Source: Muricea muricata
Lineage: Eukaryota > Cnidaria > Anthozoa > Malacalcyonacea > Plexauridae
DNA: 64,000 bases
NCBI GenBank assembly: GCA_963855995.1
Contig: OY979722.1
Location: forward strand, 372,001-436,000
Reading direction: 5' to 3'
Part shown: positions 1-11,356 of the stretch, in pieces
How positions within the stretch are numbered: position 1 is the first letter of the stretch
Layout: each line of letters starts with the position of its first letter
Program-made: the position numbers and the translations under genes
The notes under the pieces: model-generated
Databases searched by the model: none
What the model was told of the DNA's origin: nothing
Seen by the model: only the letters and a program-made list of their open reading frames with translations

Positions 1-421
1 GGTACATTCGAGACTCCTAACACGAAATGATAGTCTAGTTTATGTTGACACGCATTGAAAAACTCACTTGGTACCTGGAGAAAGTTAGTAGAAGCATTTC
101 TTTCTCATCTGAGTGCACCAGATCAGCACGTGATCACCCAGTGAGATTATTATCAGATTATTGTATCCAATAAATTATTGGATTTATCAAGGTTAGGGTT
201 TGGGTCAGGGTTCATTATACATGCATGAAATGACAATTCCAATAAGTACTGGACTTATCAAACGTTGCAACGAGTAATATTATTGGGTTACAACGTTTGG
301 TTGATGAGTGAGGAGAAATTGTAATGAGACAATTGCATCTTGAAGATAATTGAAGGTAAAACACTCCAGCTTAACTAGTCTTAAAGGTAAATACTGAACG
401 ATTGTCACTTTTTACTTCTAG
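1..421. other. Intron or upstream sequence of the partial cadherin gene
   Basis: No exon, RNA gene or clear repeat is visible here. The stretch ends in a pyrimidine-rich acceptor (TTTTTACTTCTAG) at 421 that opens the first visible cadherin exon, so it is most likely the last part of an intron whose 5' side lies outside the window. Confidence 0.6.
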
Positions 422-2932
422 CTGACGAGCGACAAAAACCGCGATTTTTCTTTGGAAGGAAAAATCAACTCAGGCGGAGAAGAGACAGTTGTCACGCTGA
501 CGAATACGTTGCTAAGTGACGGACAGTGGCATCACGTGACCCTTGCTCGTTATCGCAATGAAATACAGCTTGGAATTGATCCAAATAATCACCCAAGAAC
601 AGTAAAAGGTGCTTGCTAATTATGTGTATGGTCAGAAATAAGTTCGATTAAATTCCCTCAATCTATTGGACTAGGGTCATCAGCGGAGGAATGTCACATT
701 GATGGTTGGCAACTTTGAGCTGCCATGTTATATCGCATATACAAACTCGAGCTGAAGGCGAGAAAAATTCTCCTTCACATTCATGATTTCTTCTTTCGTG
801 TTTTTTGAGTTTTACAGTGATTGTTAACTTTCCAATCAGGTATATTAAGATAGTCATCATTTTGGTTTCGTGAGAAGTTTTAATTTTGTCATTTCAGCTC
901 AAGCTCCTGGTCCATTTATACAGTTGCAACTTACCCCAAACAGTGAAATAATTCTTGGTGCGAGTGCCGCGTCTGACAACGGGTTTGATGGTTGTATCAA
1001 AGATGTCCGTCTTAATGGGAGGAGCTTGCCTTACATTAATGAATCTAATAGTGTTGCCGTGGTGAAAGAATATAAAGGTATTTCCCTAATCTACTAAGTC
1101 TAATATTTATACTGGATAACTCTATCAGTTTTAAACTGTTTTTTCTAGAGGTCCAGTAATAATTATCTCTTATTGACCTAGTGTTACTACCGGAAGAAAC
1201 CTAAACTAAACTAACTTTATTTATACTGGATAACTCTATCAATTCTAAACTGTCCTTCCCTGTGGTGGATCTAGCGTAAGTCAAAATAAATTACCACAGC
1301 TCATTCTAGGATATATTTACATTTTAAAATACCTTCAAAGCTACTTCATTGGTTAGATTTTATTCTTTTGAAATTCATAACCCATGACATTGTTATAAAG
1401 TTATTTTGAATTTAAAATTGAGCTGCTATAATTTATTCTGACTTACCCTGGATCCACCACTGGTCCTTCCTAGAGGTCTATTGAGGATCATCTGTTATTG
1501 ATTCAGTGGTACTGCTGGAGAAAACCTAAACTAAACCAGCTTTGTTAAATTAAAATTATCAAATATTCTTCCTAGTGGTCAAACTAGCAGATATTTCAGC
1601 AGATTTAATTCTTTGTTTCAGACATAAAACCAGGCTGCCACTCAGCTGCATGTGACCAACCTAAATGCCCTGAAAATTATTTCTGTTATGATAAATGGAG
1701 AGTGAGTGAGTGTCTACGACGGCGTTGCACAGACAGGCCGTGTTTGAATCAAGCTACTTGTATTGATTATGTTGCGAATGATATTGCAAAATACCGTTGT
1801 AAATGTCGAGAGGGATTCAATGGTTCCCGTTGCGAGACAGGCGGAGCCCTGATTCGCCCAAGTGCCCGTCAGGAGGTTATTAACGTCAAATTGGTTGTTG
1901 GTAAGTGTTCACCTCATTCTGCTTGTGGTAGTCTTATATTCACAACGGTCAAGCTAAGTATATGTCTGACCAGACAGAAAAGAACGACTTTTAAAATTAC
2001 TAGAACTTATTAGTTCATATTATAGTAATGTTAAATATTGCCTTTTAGTAGTTTTAAGAGGTAAAGTACTGGTTCATCCGTGATCAATGTTACCCTCTTT
2101 AAATAAATTTTCTTTCTTACTTTCTTTTTTTCTCTACATCGATCATTATACTTAATGTTCACTTGAGTACAGCACACCAGGACACATGGAAATCATGTTA
2201 GAATTGGTTGTAGTTATAATTACTTTGATATTTTCTTGCTGTTCAGGTTTGTCATGCTTCGTGGTAGCTTTGGCCCTTGCCACCTTGCTCATAGTCTGCT
2301 ATCATCGACACCAAACCAAAGGTAAAGCAACGTTCGACAGAGCATTGACCTTATCTAAACTGAACAAAAACTCCAGTAAGAAAAGCTTGGTTACCGTTGA
2401 CTGGTCAGAGTCAAACCATGAACCGAATAAAACAAACAATGGTGTAAAGAATCTGCCTCCTTCGACCCACTCCGTACGAGCTCATATACATAATACAACC
2501 CGTCCTTCCTTAGTGCCAGTCAAATCCCACCCTCTTGATGCGGTGCAAACTAAACCATTATCACAACTTCCCGCATGGGACATTCCTCCCATGATTGACA
2601 TCGTGTTGTCGCCGGAATCCGATCCTAGCTCGATAAACGACGATTATATTGAAGACCCGGATGAGATATCGCAGGATACTGAATCGAGGTATGTATCTGG
2701 ATCGTGTCGCGATCGGAAGGCGACATTGCCCGAACAATCCCCGAGCAGGATTGAGCCGGATGATACTAAGGAACCAACGGTTTCTTGGAATGATATCGAA
2801 GAATATGGAAGGAAATTTTATAAACTGACCAGGAGTTTTATTGCACGGGATGATGGGAGACCAGAAAGTGGTATTTCCACGACAAGTAATAGTTCAAGCG
2901 TCGTCACTGTGGTTGAAAATCCTCTGGCATGA
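422..2932 (+). CDS. Classical-type cadherin, 3' part only: LamG, EGF, membrane segment and catenin-binding-like tail
   Basis: Four exons are supported: 422-608, 898-1077, 1622-1900 and 2247-2932, with matching phases. Exons 1-2 encode a laminin-G domain (motif DGQWHHVTLAR, then FDGCIKDVRLNG). Exon 3 encodes a Cys-rich EGF-like module (PCLNQATC, then YRCKCREGFNGSRC). Exon 4 gives a hydrophobic membrane segment (about 2254-2315) and a tail of about 205 residues. LamG and EGF modules next to the membrane are typical of invertebrate classical cadherins and of Fat-type cadherins. Near the C-terminus, at about 2786-2840, the stretch IEEYGRKFYKLTRSF lines up with the beta-catenin-binding core of classical cadherins (LNDWGPRFKKLADMY type), keeping G, F, K and L. 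That favours a classical cadherin over Fat, as inference. The cadherin repeats would lie upstream, outside the window. AATAAA signals at about 3210-3220 fit the 3' end. Confidence 0.75.
1107..1560. repeat. Diverged tandem intronic repeat interrupted by a hairpin element
   Basis: Within a cadherin intron a motif containing ACTGGATAACTCTATCA, then CTTCC(C/T)AGAGGTC and GAAACCTAAACTAAAC, occurs at about 1108-1215, restarts at about 1219, and continues in diverged form from about 1463. The restarted copy is split by the palindromic element at 1262-1460. No coding potential was seen. Confidence 0.55.
1262..1460. mobile_element. MITE-like palindromic element, about 199 bp
   Basis: The left end GTGGTGGATCTAGCGTAAGT is mirrored at the right end (ACTTACCCTGGATCCACCAC). 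The mirrored arms run about 32 bases with few mismatches and continue into AAATAAATTA / TAATTTATT. There is no open frame inside, so this looks like a non-autonomous inverted-repeat element inserted in the surrounding tandem repeat. No transposase family can be assigned. Confidence 0.7.
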
Positions 2933-3854
2933 CTTGATTGTATCCCTCAGGAGTAGATCGAGGATCAGTGTTGGACGTTATCTTACCCGAGTTGGAGAAA
3001 CTTTAAACCTGTGCAGAGCTGGGAAGAAATGTGTCTAAGATACTCTCCTTTAAGGTTTCGGCTGAACAAGGTTGGCTCTACTCAATGGTCTTTTATTCTT
3101 AGCAAGTCTCAGATTATTTAAATAAAATTAATGTTTACCGTAGAGTTAATCTAATATTGTATGTATAATGTAAGCTTATTTAAATGATATTGTAAATCTC
3201 AATTAACGTAATAAATAAAATAAAGTTACTTGCAGGGCTTCGCTATATATTGAGTTTAATTTTCGCATTCCACGTCTTTCAAATACTGAAAACATTGATC
3301 ATGCTTATTGCTACGATATGTAGTACTATAATTCAGCAATGCTTCTCAATTTCTCTAATTCGCATTCTTCTTCATTCAGTGAATCTATTGAAGCGTGGGA
3401 TTGTATGATAGGTGTGCGATATACAATTAAAAAACCTGACATTCTAACAGGTATTAATTTATCATGGCATATGGAATCTTGCGTTCAATGATATTTACCG
3501 CCAGCCTTACGAATCGTTTGTTTCATCTGTGATAACATCTACGGTTTTTTCCTAGACGAGTATGTAAGTTTTGTTATTTATTACTTTTATATCAAGTTTT
3601 GTCTTAATTCTAGTAATAGAGGTCTTAGACATGTGGTAAGAGTTTTCGTAAATTTCAAGTAACAGCGTTCTATTGATATAGATTGATAAGAGGTAATTGC
3701 AAAAACAAAATTTGTTATTTCTATTGCGTATTTCCATTAAGCAACTTAACGTAGAGATCACAAATGTTACTGATAATTTTAGATTGGTTGTGATGGCAAT
3801 AATTCGTGAAAATCTGGCAGTGTACACCTTAATACTCTTGTTAGGTAAGTGAGA
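2933..3854. other. Cadherin 3' UTR and intergenic spacer
   Basis: The first 300 bases are AT-rich 3' UTR ending in overlapping AATAAA signals (about 3210-3220). Beyond about 3250 I see no exon, RNA gene or strong repeat up to the start of the CAP gene. Confidence 0.5.
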
Positions 3855-4879
3855 ATGCCCAGCTACCTACACATTGGTAGTATATTGACACACTGTGCGG
3901 TTTTTACAGCATTACTGAAAGGTGTGGCTGCTAAAACACGGTCTCAAGTTGATACGTTTGGAGCAGGAGGAGTATCAAACAGTGGTACGTATGCTAATTA
4001 CTACATTTTTTCCATTACTCCATCCTTTCATTTGTAACAACAAGTCTACTTCGCGTAACTTGTTTTAGGTTCATTCAACGAGGCAGTCCTCGCTGCTCAT
4101 AATAATTACCGCCAAATGCATCACTCACAACATCTGTCGCTTGACGCGAAGCTTGCTGAACAAGCGCAGGAATATGCTAAGGAGCTATCGATACGTGGGA
4201 TGTCACAATTACGTCATTCGCAGGGGTACGAAGAGAACAAATACGGTGAAAATATATACGCATCCTGTAATAAACATGTGTTGCCTGTTGTTCCAATAAA
4301 AAGTTGGTAAGATCATTTCGTTGCAGTGCATGCTTTTGCAGTTAATCGTAGTTGGGGTAGAGGTTCGAGTTACCACTAAGTGTAGCCCACATCATTTCTG
4401 CAATTTTCTCTTTTTAATGGATGATAACAAGTGGGCTAGTTAGAAAATGTTTAGATGAGGAATCACCCTCACATAGAACAGTAGGACATTCCTTATTAAT
4501 CCACTTGTTCCCATCCAGCAGGAAGAGAAAACCACACTGCAAGTCGCAGGAAAATTTGCAAGAGTAACGCATGTCTCGGTAGCTTTCTGATACTCTGAAA
4601 TGATTTTCAAGGTATTCCAAAGTTTGCCAGTATGATTTCTTGGCCCACGCTGCGAAGATACCACAAGTGAAAGATTTCACACAGATTGTTTGGAGAGGAA
4701 CACGCATGCTTGGTGTAGGCCGAGCTACGAGTCATTTTGATAAACCTTGCACGTATATTGTAGCAAGATATTTACCAAGACATGATCCAAAAACGCGAAG
4801 GAACAATGTCGACGTTGGAGACTTTAATAAAGAAATTTGTAAAGATTTCAGTTATGTTGGGTTTGGTGCAAGAGGTTGA
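3855..4879 (+). CDS. Secreted CAP-domain protein (SCP/GAPR-1-like), about 211 aa
   Basis: Exons are 3855-3984, 4069-4306 and 4612-4879 (636 bases, in frame). The ATG at 3855 gives a hydrophobic N-terminus ending near GVAA, a plausible signal peptide. The CAP fold shows AHNNYRQMH, LRHSQG, YGENIYA, the W-Y junction across intron 2, DFTQIVWRGTRMLGVG and CTYIVARYLP, in the family order. CAP proteins of this type act as secreted or membrane-associated lipid-binding or defence-like proteins; the actual role here is unknown. The usual His of the HFTQVVW motif is Asp (KDFTQ), while the His of RHSQ and the Glu of GEN are kept. The first exon is the least certain part because its homology is weak. An AATAAA at about 5025 fits the 3' end. 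A second, larger CAP gene lies at the other end of the window. Confidence 0.85.
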
Positions 4880-5270
4880 GACCGATTATTGTTTTCTCAG
4901 AATCTATGGTGGGCAGGAATTAAAGCTAAAGTATAACTCAAAGGATAACTCAGATAAAGTCTCAACATTTTCAAGGTGCTTTAGTGATTTTGCAAAAGCA
5001 ACATGAAGCCAGAGGAAGGAAGAAAATAAAAAATCCATACGAAACTGAAAATAATTTAATTCAATTACTTTGCTAAAATAAAATATTTATAACATATAAT
5101 TTGAAACTTTTGTTTTTGCCCATTTCCAGGCACGGATCCCATGTAGTTCACACATATCCCTTGCAACTATCCTGAAGCATGTCTGCCTATAACACATTTC
5201 CTATTAAATAGTCTTCCATCATATATGTGTCCATCTGGGGATGCAACAAAGTTTGCTGATCACACTTGTT

Positions 5271-5939
5271 TTACAAGGTTGTAGATTCGATAACTAGCTT
5301 TGATGTTCCATATGTGTTGTTTAGTGATGTCTAAAACATAAAGGAATGTTGTGACACATAAAGTGGTGGGGAAATCATCAGTAAGAGGGTCTAGCATGGT
5401 AAAAACCATGCCTTGTGAGGTGGGGTCTCATACATCAGGGGCAGGGGGGTCTCATCTACAAAGGGAGGGGGACAGTCAGTAAATTGTGCAAGAACATTAC
5501 AGGTTATTATCACGATAAAGCTCAATGGTTCGCACTGGTTCATGTCGAGATGTACAGGAGGGGGTGCACAAGCTTCTAACGAACCAGGGGGGGGGGAGGG
5601 CTGCAAAGGTCCAAGAGTAAACTTTTTACCTGTCTCTTCAAACTTTCTAAGTTATGTTGAGCTTTTTCTATGAAACTTCTGATTTTCTCAGGATCTGTTT
5701 CATGTTGATGTGCACGAAAGCTATCCCTCACCTTGCGAATAGCATACGCTCTGCAAAAGCAAACATGTTTAAACTTCAAACGACACCTTCTCTCTAAAAA
5801 TCAGCAATTTAAATACAATATATAACTAGATGATAGCAGGATGCTTTTTGAATGCTTACCTGTAGTTATAGTTGTTAAAGTTAGTAGATTCTCTAAGTAA
5901 TAAACGATATAAACGAATTACCTCATTTCGAGCCGCCAT
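5271..5939 (-). CDS. LYRM4: LYRM4/ISD11, LYR-motif mitochondrial Fe-S assembly factor, 86 aa
   Basis: Three exons on the minus strand: 5939-5860, 5750-5630 and 5330-5271 (261 bases in frame). The protein starts MAARNEVIRLYRLLLRES, with the L-Y-R motif that defines the family. It continues with AYAIRKVRDSFRAHQ and ends with TYGTSKLVIE, which matches the C-terminus of human ISD11 (STDKLIIE). Known role: ISD11 stabilises the cysteine desulfurase NFS1, together with acyl carrier protein, in the mitochondrial matrix. The length is close to the 91 aa of human. The last exon is only 60 bases and was found by phase and by the KLVIE motif. The start codon is 478 bp from the divergent AMFR start, so they may share a promoter. 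Confidence 0.93.
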
Positions 5940-6417
5940 GTTGTTTATAATTTATACAGATTGAATATTTGATTATGCGGCATATTTAAATAAGTTATGT
6001 TAAATTTTTAGCTTCCATATAACGTCCAAATTTGACATGTACTCATTTCATTTTTCCATTAGTTCCACTTCCATACGAATACCTGTACCATATTTATAAA
6101 CAATATGACAGCCTTTTACATCTAGGCCTGTATGTTTATAACAGTTGCAAAGATTGCAGAATGATGTAGAATACAATACCTGTAATACCGCGTTTCATTT
6201 TCGTGATTTTCACAGGGAAACCATTTTTTCAAAGTGGAAGCTGACAACGATAATTTCCCTAAATGTCCCAGAAGTCCATACGGTTTTGATACAAAATAAA
6301 AGATAATGACTTGGATAATTTGAAAAGCTTCTTAAAATATCACAAAATATTGATATTTTAACATCAATTTGAACCAATAAACCACTCTTGCAGAAGGATT
6401 TGTTTAATCTGAAGGCC
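5940..6417. promoter_or_regulatory. Putative shared promoter between LYRM4 and AMFR
   Basis: This 478-base interval separates the start codons of two divergently transcribed genes. It is AT-rich and has no ORF or RNA gene I recognise. It must contain both 5' UTRs and core promoters unless an upstream non-coding exon was missed. No clear TATA box or initiator could be chosen by eye. Confidence 0.5.
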
Positions 6418-9400
6418 ATGGCCGTTGTTTTATTGGATAACTTGCCGCTTCCGTCATTAAGATCGTACACAATCGGCAGCTTATTGCTTTTTGTGCTTGC
6501 TACAATTTATGGTTATAACTTTAACAGTGAGATTTCGGAGAAGAACGAGCAAAGTCCATGGCGAATAATAAGTTCTTGCATGTCGAAAGACCCGTTCTGC
6601 ACCTGGGTAAGTTGACTGGTGTTTTAGCTTTTCCTCCTTGGGATATTTTAGAATGAATTTCTGCTCAAGTCTGGTGTAACTTTAAGATTTCAATATTTCA
6701 TGTTTTTGCCTATTTTTATTATATAGTCTGCCGTGAATATGGTGTATTGTGGGTTTTTTCTGATTGGAAAAATAATACAAAGATTTGTGTTTGGTGACTT
6801 AAGACCCATGGAACTTCAGGTATGATTATAAACACTTTACAGTCATGACTCATGCTCATTTTTCCTATAGCAACCAGCAATGATTTAAAAATTTTCCTCG
6901 GTTCTATATTTAGAACAGACAAGGTATCAATTAGTCTCGTAATAACACAATTGCAATGATCACGAGCATATTTGCAATATTGTTAGTGTATATGACTTTT
7001 GATCTATCGTAGAAATTTGTTAGATCCTCAGCAAAGAAGCATTAGGTTAATACATTTTTACTTTAGAAATTTGTAAAAGTGTAAGCTGTATCTACAGAAT
7101 AAAATTGAAATTTGAGATGTTTACAACTCGTCAACAAAGTTATAAGACACTGCAGGTTCCCTCCCACTACCTAGATTAAATTTCAAGTGGTTTATTGTTG
7201 AATTATATTCCAAACTTTCCTGTGACGTTCAAAAGTTCATTCCAGAATTTGCAAGCTGGTTTTTAAACAAAGTCTCTGATTGGCCCCTGAACACAATGGA
7301 GCTAATAAAGTGCTTAATTTACACACAGGCTTTCGAGTTCTGATATGAACCTTTGAATTTTGCAATGAATGTTTGAACTTTGCAACAAAGTTTGGTTAAA
7401 CTGAACAGTTGTGTGAAATCAGCAATAATAGGCCTAGAAAAGTATTCTTGCACAAAAAGCTACACATTACTCATCATGTGTGGAGTGGATTATGTTGAAG
7501 CCCACTAGTTTTGTTCACAATAGTAGTTTATGATGGCAGTATTCTGTGTAAACATCAAAATAATACATGTACAATATGTTTTTATGTTTGAAATTTTGAA
7601 GAAGTACTAATTATATACCTAACTTTGTTTTTTAGCACATCAAAGACAAATTTTGGAATTTTATTTTCTACAAATTTATCTTTATTTTTGGTGTTCTGAA
7701 CGTGCATCAAATGAACGAAGCAATGTTATGGTGTGCTTGGTTTACCATTATTGGTTTCTTTCAACTTTTCACTCAACTGTGTTTTGATAGATTCCAATAT
7801 GTAAGTTACTACTCTCATTGCAGCTTCACTATTGGTTATTACTTTAAAATATTGTGTTTATTTATGCCATATTTTGATGTTTTATTTTGTATTTTTAGTT
7901 ATGCTACTCACCTTCGACAACAAACTTGCAACATGGTAAAGTTGTGTCACTTGTTGCTGGAATTACCTTCTCTTGTTGTGCTTTGACTGGATTGTCATTG
8001 TATGTTGGACAACACAAGGATATTCATGTTTTCTTCTTTTTATTATGTGAGGTAATCATGCAAAGATATGTCCTTACAAATTGCTTACAAATTGGTAGGA
8101 TAGGCAGAGCTGTCTGCTGTGGGTAGTTTGTAACTTTGCCCCCCCCCCCCCAACACAATAGACCTTAGAAGTCCTTACATCACGCCAGAGTTAAAACATG
8201 TGGGAAACATGTGGAAAAAAATTACCTTGTATTTATATGCATTGAAAACCGTGTGACATAGGCACTCCTAAGGTCTATTACATTTGTACTTATTTAAATT
8301 ATATTTGCAGATAATTTTGCTGTCCCTCAAAGTTTTACATTTGGCAACAAAGTAAGTACTAGAATTTTCATTAAAAAGAATAAATGTTTCTTGTATTGCA
8401 GAAATATTTCTTGTATCAACGGATAGACACGGACATCATTACTGAGTGATTTAAATTTTATAAATAAAGCCAGACTGAACTGTCTAACAAAATATTTTAT
8501 ACCCCACAGGTATACAATCTTTTTGTTGGACCAGAGAAGTAACTCAACATGGCAAAACCAAAAAACTGTGACATATTACAGTGACATTGGTTTTGATGTG
8601 ATTATTCTGGTTGTCGATATTGGTTATCATATTTACATGTTGGTAAGCTGGCTAGTTTAGTTGAAAATTTTACTGTGAATAGTTATGAATATTTTTGAAA
8701 TATGATAGAAACAAGAGTCAAAAACTTTACAGTAATTGAACTTAAAATTATGCTTTTTTTAACCAGGATAAAATGCTAAGTCCAGCTTGGTGCTAAAGTA
8801 GGAATACTTTATTGTTTTTGCAGATTTATTCCAACATCTTCCTAAGTATGGCCAGTTTGGTACTGTGCATGCAGCTTCGTACATTGTTCCATGATATAAG
8901 ACACAGGCTTGCAAAACATCACAAAATTATAAGAGTGAGAAAGATTGTTGAACAGAGGTAGGCCTGATGGAAATTTGAGGTTTTGTGCAGTCGGTAAAAA
9001 GTATTTTTCGTGCAGAAATCATTGTTTCATTGTTGTACACATAGATTTGAAAATGCATCAGCAGAACTACTTGAAGAAGCCTCAGACAACAAATGTGCAA
9101 TCTGTTGGGAAAGAATGCAAAAAGCAAAGAAATTGAAGTGTGGACATTTGTTTCATAGGTATGTAAATCGTTATCAAAACCTAGGTACACGGTGTGTGAT
9201 AATTCAGGATATCACATTTGTCTTTTCTTGCAGTGATTGTCTGTGTTCTTGGTTGGTCCATGATTCGTCGTGTCCAACATGTCGCCATTCTTTGGAAGAA
9301 GAGATGAAAGATCCAAGCGAGCAAGGAGAAAGATTGCCAAGACGAACATTATTAAGAAATCATTTCTTTCATTTTGATGGTCGGCAAATTGCCAGTTGGT

Positions 9401-10547
9401 TCCCAAGTTTCTCTGTCGAGGTTCTCCATACCAGGATGAACTCTGAAACCGTGCAGATACCAGAGAGCAGAATTGATACAATGGTAAGGAGTTTATCAAA
9501 AACAATATTTTTTGAAAATGAACAGAATTACCAACTAAAAGCATTGTGATGCTCTCTCTCTCTTCACAGGCCCATGAAGTTCAAGCTATCTTTCCAAACA
9601 TACCAATCAATGTAATTCGAGCGGATCTGACAAGGACACATTCAGTTGATATCACAACCGACAATATTTTGGAAGGAAATATTCATATTCCAGTTTCTAC
9701 TGTAAGTTGGCAAGGGATGGTGACCTGTACATTTTCCGCGCAAAACCAAAGGGGCTTTTGCCATCCAAACAATACATTAGAACTAAAATATAATTTTGTG
9801 GATACACGCCAAAGCTTTCGATCTGTAAGCTCGGATCTTCATCAGTGCCAATAGTAATGCCATTATTATCAGCACTGATGAAGATCCGAGCTTACGGCTC
9901 GAAAACTTTGCGATAATAAACTTACGTGGTGTTTCCTCAAAATTATGTTTTAATTTGATATTCACCATGCAAACAAACATGGAACTTAAAGCCAAAGCTG
10001 GTTGTGAACACATACAATGTTCTCTTGTTTGTTGTGTTCTTGTTTCAACAAGGTTCAATGTATTTATATTCTCGTTTGGAATGAAGGAATGGGAAGACAG
10101 TACAGGGAATGAGCTCAGTGGATTACCAGCGGGTACCACGCCAGAGAATACCCCAGAGGAACGACCTCTCCTACCTGAACCTACCAATCACGAGCGAGAA
10201 GAGAGACAGCCGGTAGTTCCCGAAGATACACGAGAACAGAGAGCCAGTGAGGAGATCAGTACTAGCGCGGTTCAGAGGACTAGGACCATTGAACGAGGGA
10301 CGTTCGGAGTGGATTTTGCTGAACAAACTGATCAAAGACAAGTGTCTTTAAGTGATCGCAAGAATCAAATGTTACAGAAGGCTCGAAAGTAAGTTAATCA
10401 CTGTTCTAATTTATATTCTAATATTGTAATTGTAGAAATCGAAATTGAATACGAAACTACGTAATTGACATTACTATCAAGAAAATACTTTGGATCTTAT
10501 AGTCTAAACATCCTTTTTTATCTAGGAGATTTTTAGAAAAGAAATAG
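6418..10547 (+). CDS. AMFR: AMFR/gp78-like ER membrane E3 ubiquitin ligase, about 575 aa
   Basis: Exons are 6418-6606, 6727-6819, 7636-7800, 7899-8051, 8311-8351, 8510-8642, 8824-8957, 9045-9158, 9234-9483, 9570-9701, 10087-10388 and 10526-10547, totalling 1728 bases in frame. The N-terminal half holds the multi-pass membrane region (HIKDKFWNFIFYKFIFIFGV is nearly the human stretch). Then come the RING-H2 finger (CAICW, CGHLFH, CPTCR), HNHFFHF-like HFFHFDG, SFSVEV, and a CUE domain (AIFPNIP, TTDNILEG). The last residues (QKARKRFLEKK) match the G2BR helix that binds the E2 UBE2G2. Known role: ER-associated degradation and sterol-regulated turnover. The model stops right after the G2BR, so the C-terminal VCP-binding motif of human gp78 is absent. 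The acceptor at 10086 is the least certain border. Confidence 0.93.
8157..8279. mobile_element. MITE-like inverted-repeat element in an AMFR intron, about 123 bp
   Basis: The ends AATAGACCTTAG (8157-8168) and CTAAGGTCTATT (8268-8279) are perfect 12-base inverted repeats. The subterminal CATCACGC / GTGTGACAT segments are weakly mirrored. A run of C sits immediately to the left. There is no coding content. Confidence 0.6.
9805..9912. mobile_element. Short hairpin element (GATCTTCATC family), copy 1, in AMFR intron
   Basis: The arm GTAAGCTCGGATCTTCATCA at about 9825 is exactly mirrored after a loop of about 23 bases (TGATGAAGATCCGAGCTTAC, ending 9895). Weaker mirroring extends outward (CAAAGCTTTCGA / TCGAAAACTTTG). 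A related copy lies at about 12240-12345, which makes a dispersed element likely. Confidence 0.65.
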
Positions 10548-11356
10548 ACAGACCAACTGCGTTCGCTGAAATTTATCCCAAACTGTGAGGTCGTGCAGAT
10601 GATGCCAGTCACCAGAAGAGATTCGTTCCAATGACAGCACGACACGCCTTGGCCAAAAAGACAAGTATTTTCATACGTATATTTTTTAGAATTTTTTTTG
10701 TAGAGAGAAAATATAAATAATTTACGAGAATTTGTAGTTAGCCCCAATGGGGAAATGAAGTGAAGAATGGAACAGAGCAAGTTTGAAGTCGGCAATTATC
10801 AGTGTCTCGTTCGTGGACATCTTTCCATGTTTGATGTAACATTTATTCTTCCACAGCACTCTACGTTTTACATAGAGAATAATACATGGGTGCGCGGAAA
10901 TACCAGATTATTTCGAGTGTTGAACATGATATCATTTTCAACACGACAAAGGAATCTGGTATTTCCAAGCACCATGTATTATTCTGTTTATTATATAAAC
11001 TACAGGCTTTGCACCAATATAAAATGTCCAGAAGCTATGATTAGTGATTGTTTGAAAAGCGATAATTTTCACATGTGAAATTATCATAAATAATCCGAAA
11101 TCCTTATAAAGCACTGTAGTTTATATAATAAAAGACATATTACACTCATATAACCATACAATGGTCAATATTGTTGCCGCCTTCGCCACCAAGTATGTGT
11201 GTATATTTAAATATATACAACGTTGAGTCAGTCCCTGTACGTGAATAATTATTATTTACCTGTGATTTGGTAAATATTTATAGGTAGTTGTAATATAGTT
11301 TTTCATCGAATTTACATAGTTCCTATAGACAATAAATCTAGGAATTTGTCACTGCA
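10548..11356. other. Intergenic space between the convergent AMFR and MTBP 3' ends
   Basis: This stretch holds the AMFR 3' UTR and the MTBP 3' UTR on the opposite strand. It also holds one palindromic element (10876-10985), annotated separately. No further gene was recognised; the open frames overlap the palindrome. Confidence 0.55.
10876..10985. mobile_element. MITE-like palindrome, about 110 bp
   Basis: AGAATAATACATGG at the left end is mirrored by ACCATGTATTATTCT at the right end. The inner arms GGAAATACCAGATT and AATCTGGTATTTCC are perfectly complementary, and the centre (TGTTGAACATGATA ... TTCAACA) also pairs. Nearly the whole element can fold into one hairpin, which is typical of non-autonomous inverted-repeat elements. 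Confidence 0.7.

Noticed and set aside
5120-5260. Short minus-strand frames containing CFRIVARDMCELHG downstream of LYRM4
   Set aside because: They need frame changes to join, and I cannot assign them to any family; possibly decayed transposon or chance.
5391-5606. Minus-strand Pro-rich frame between LYRM4 exons
   Set aside because: It is intronic. The true last LYRM4 exon (5330-5271) matches the family C-terminus and the splice phase.
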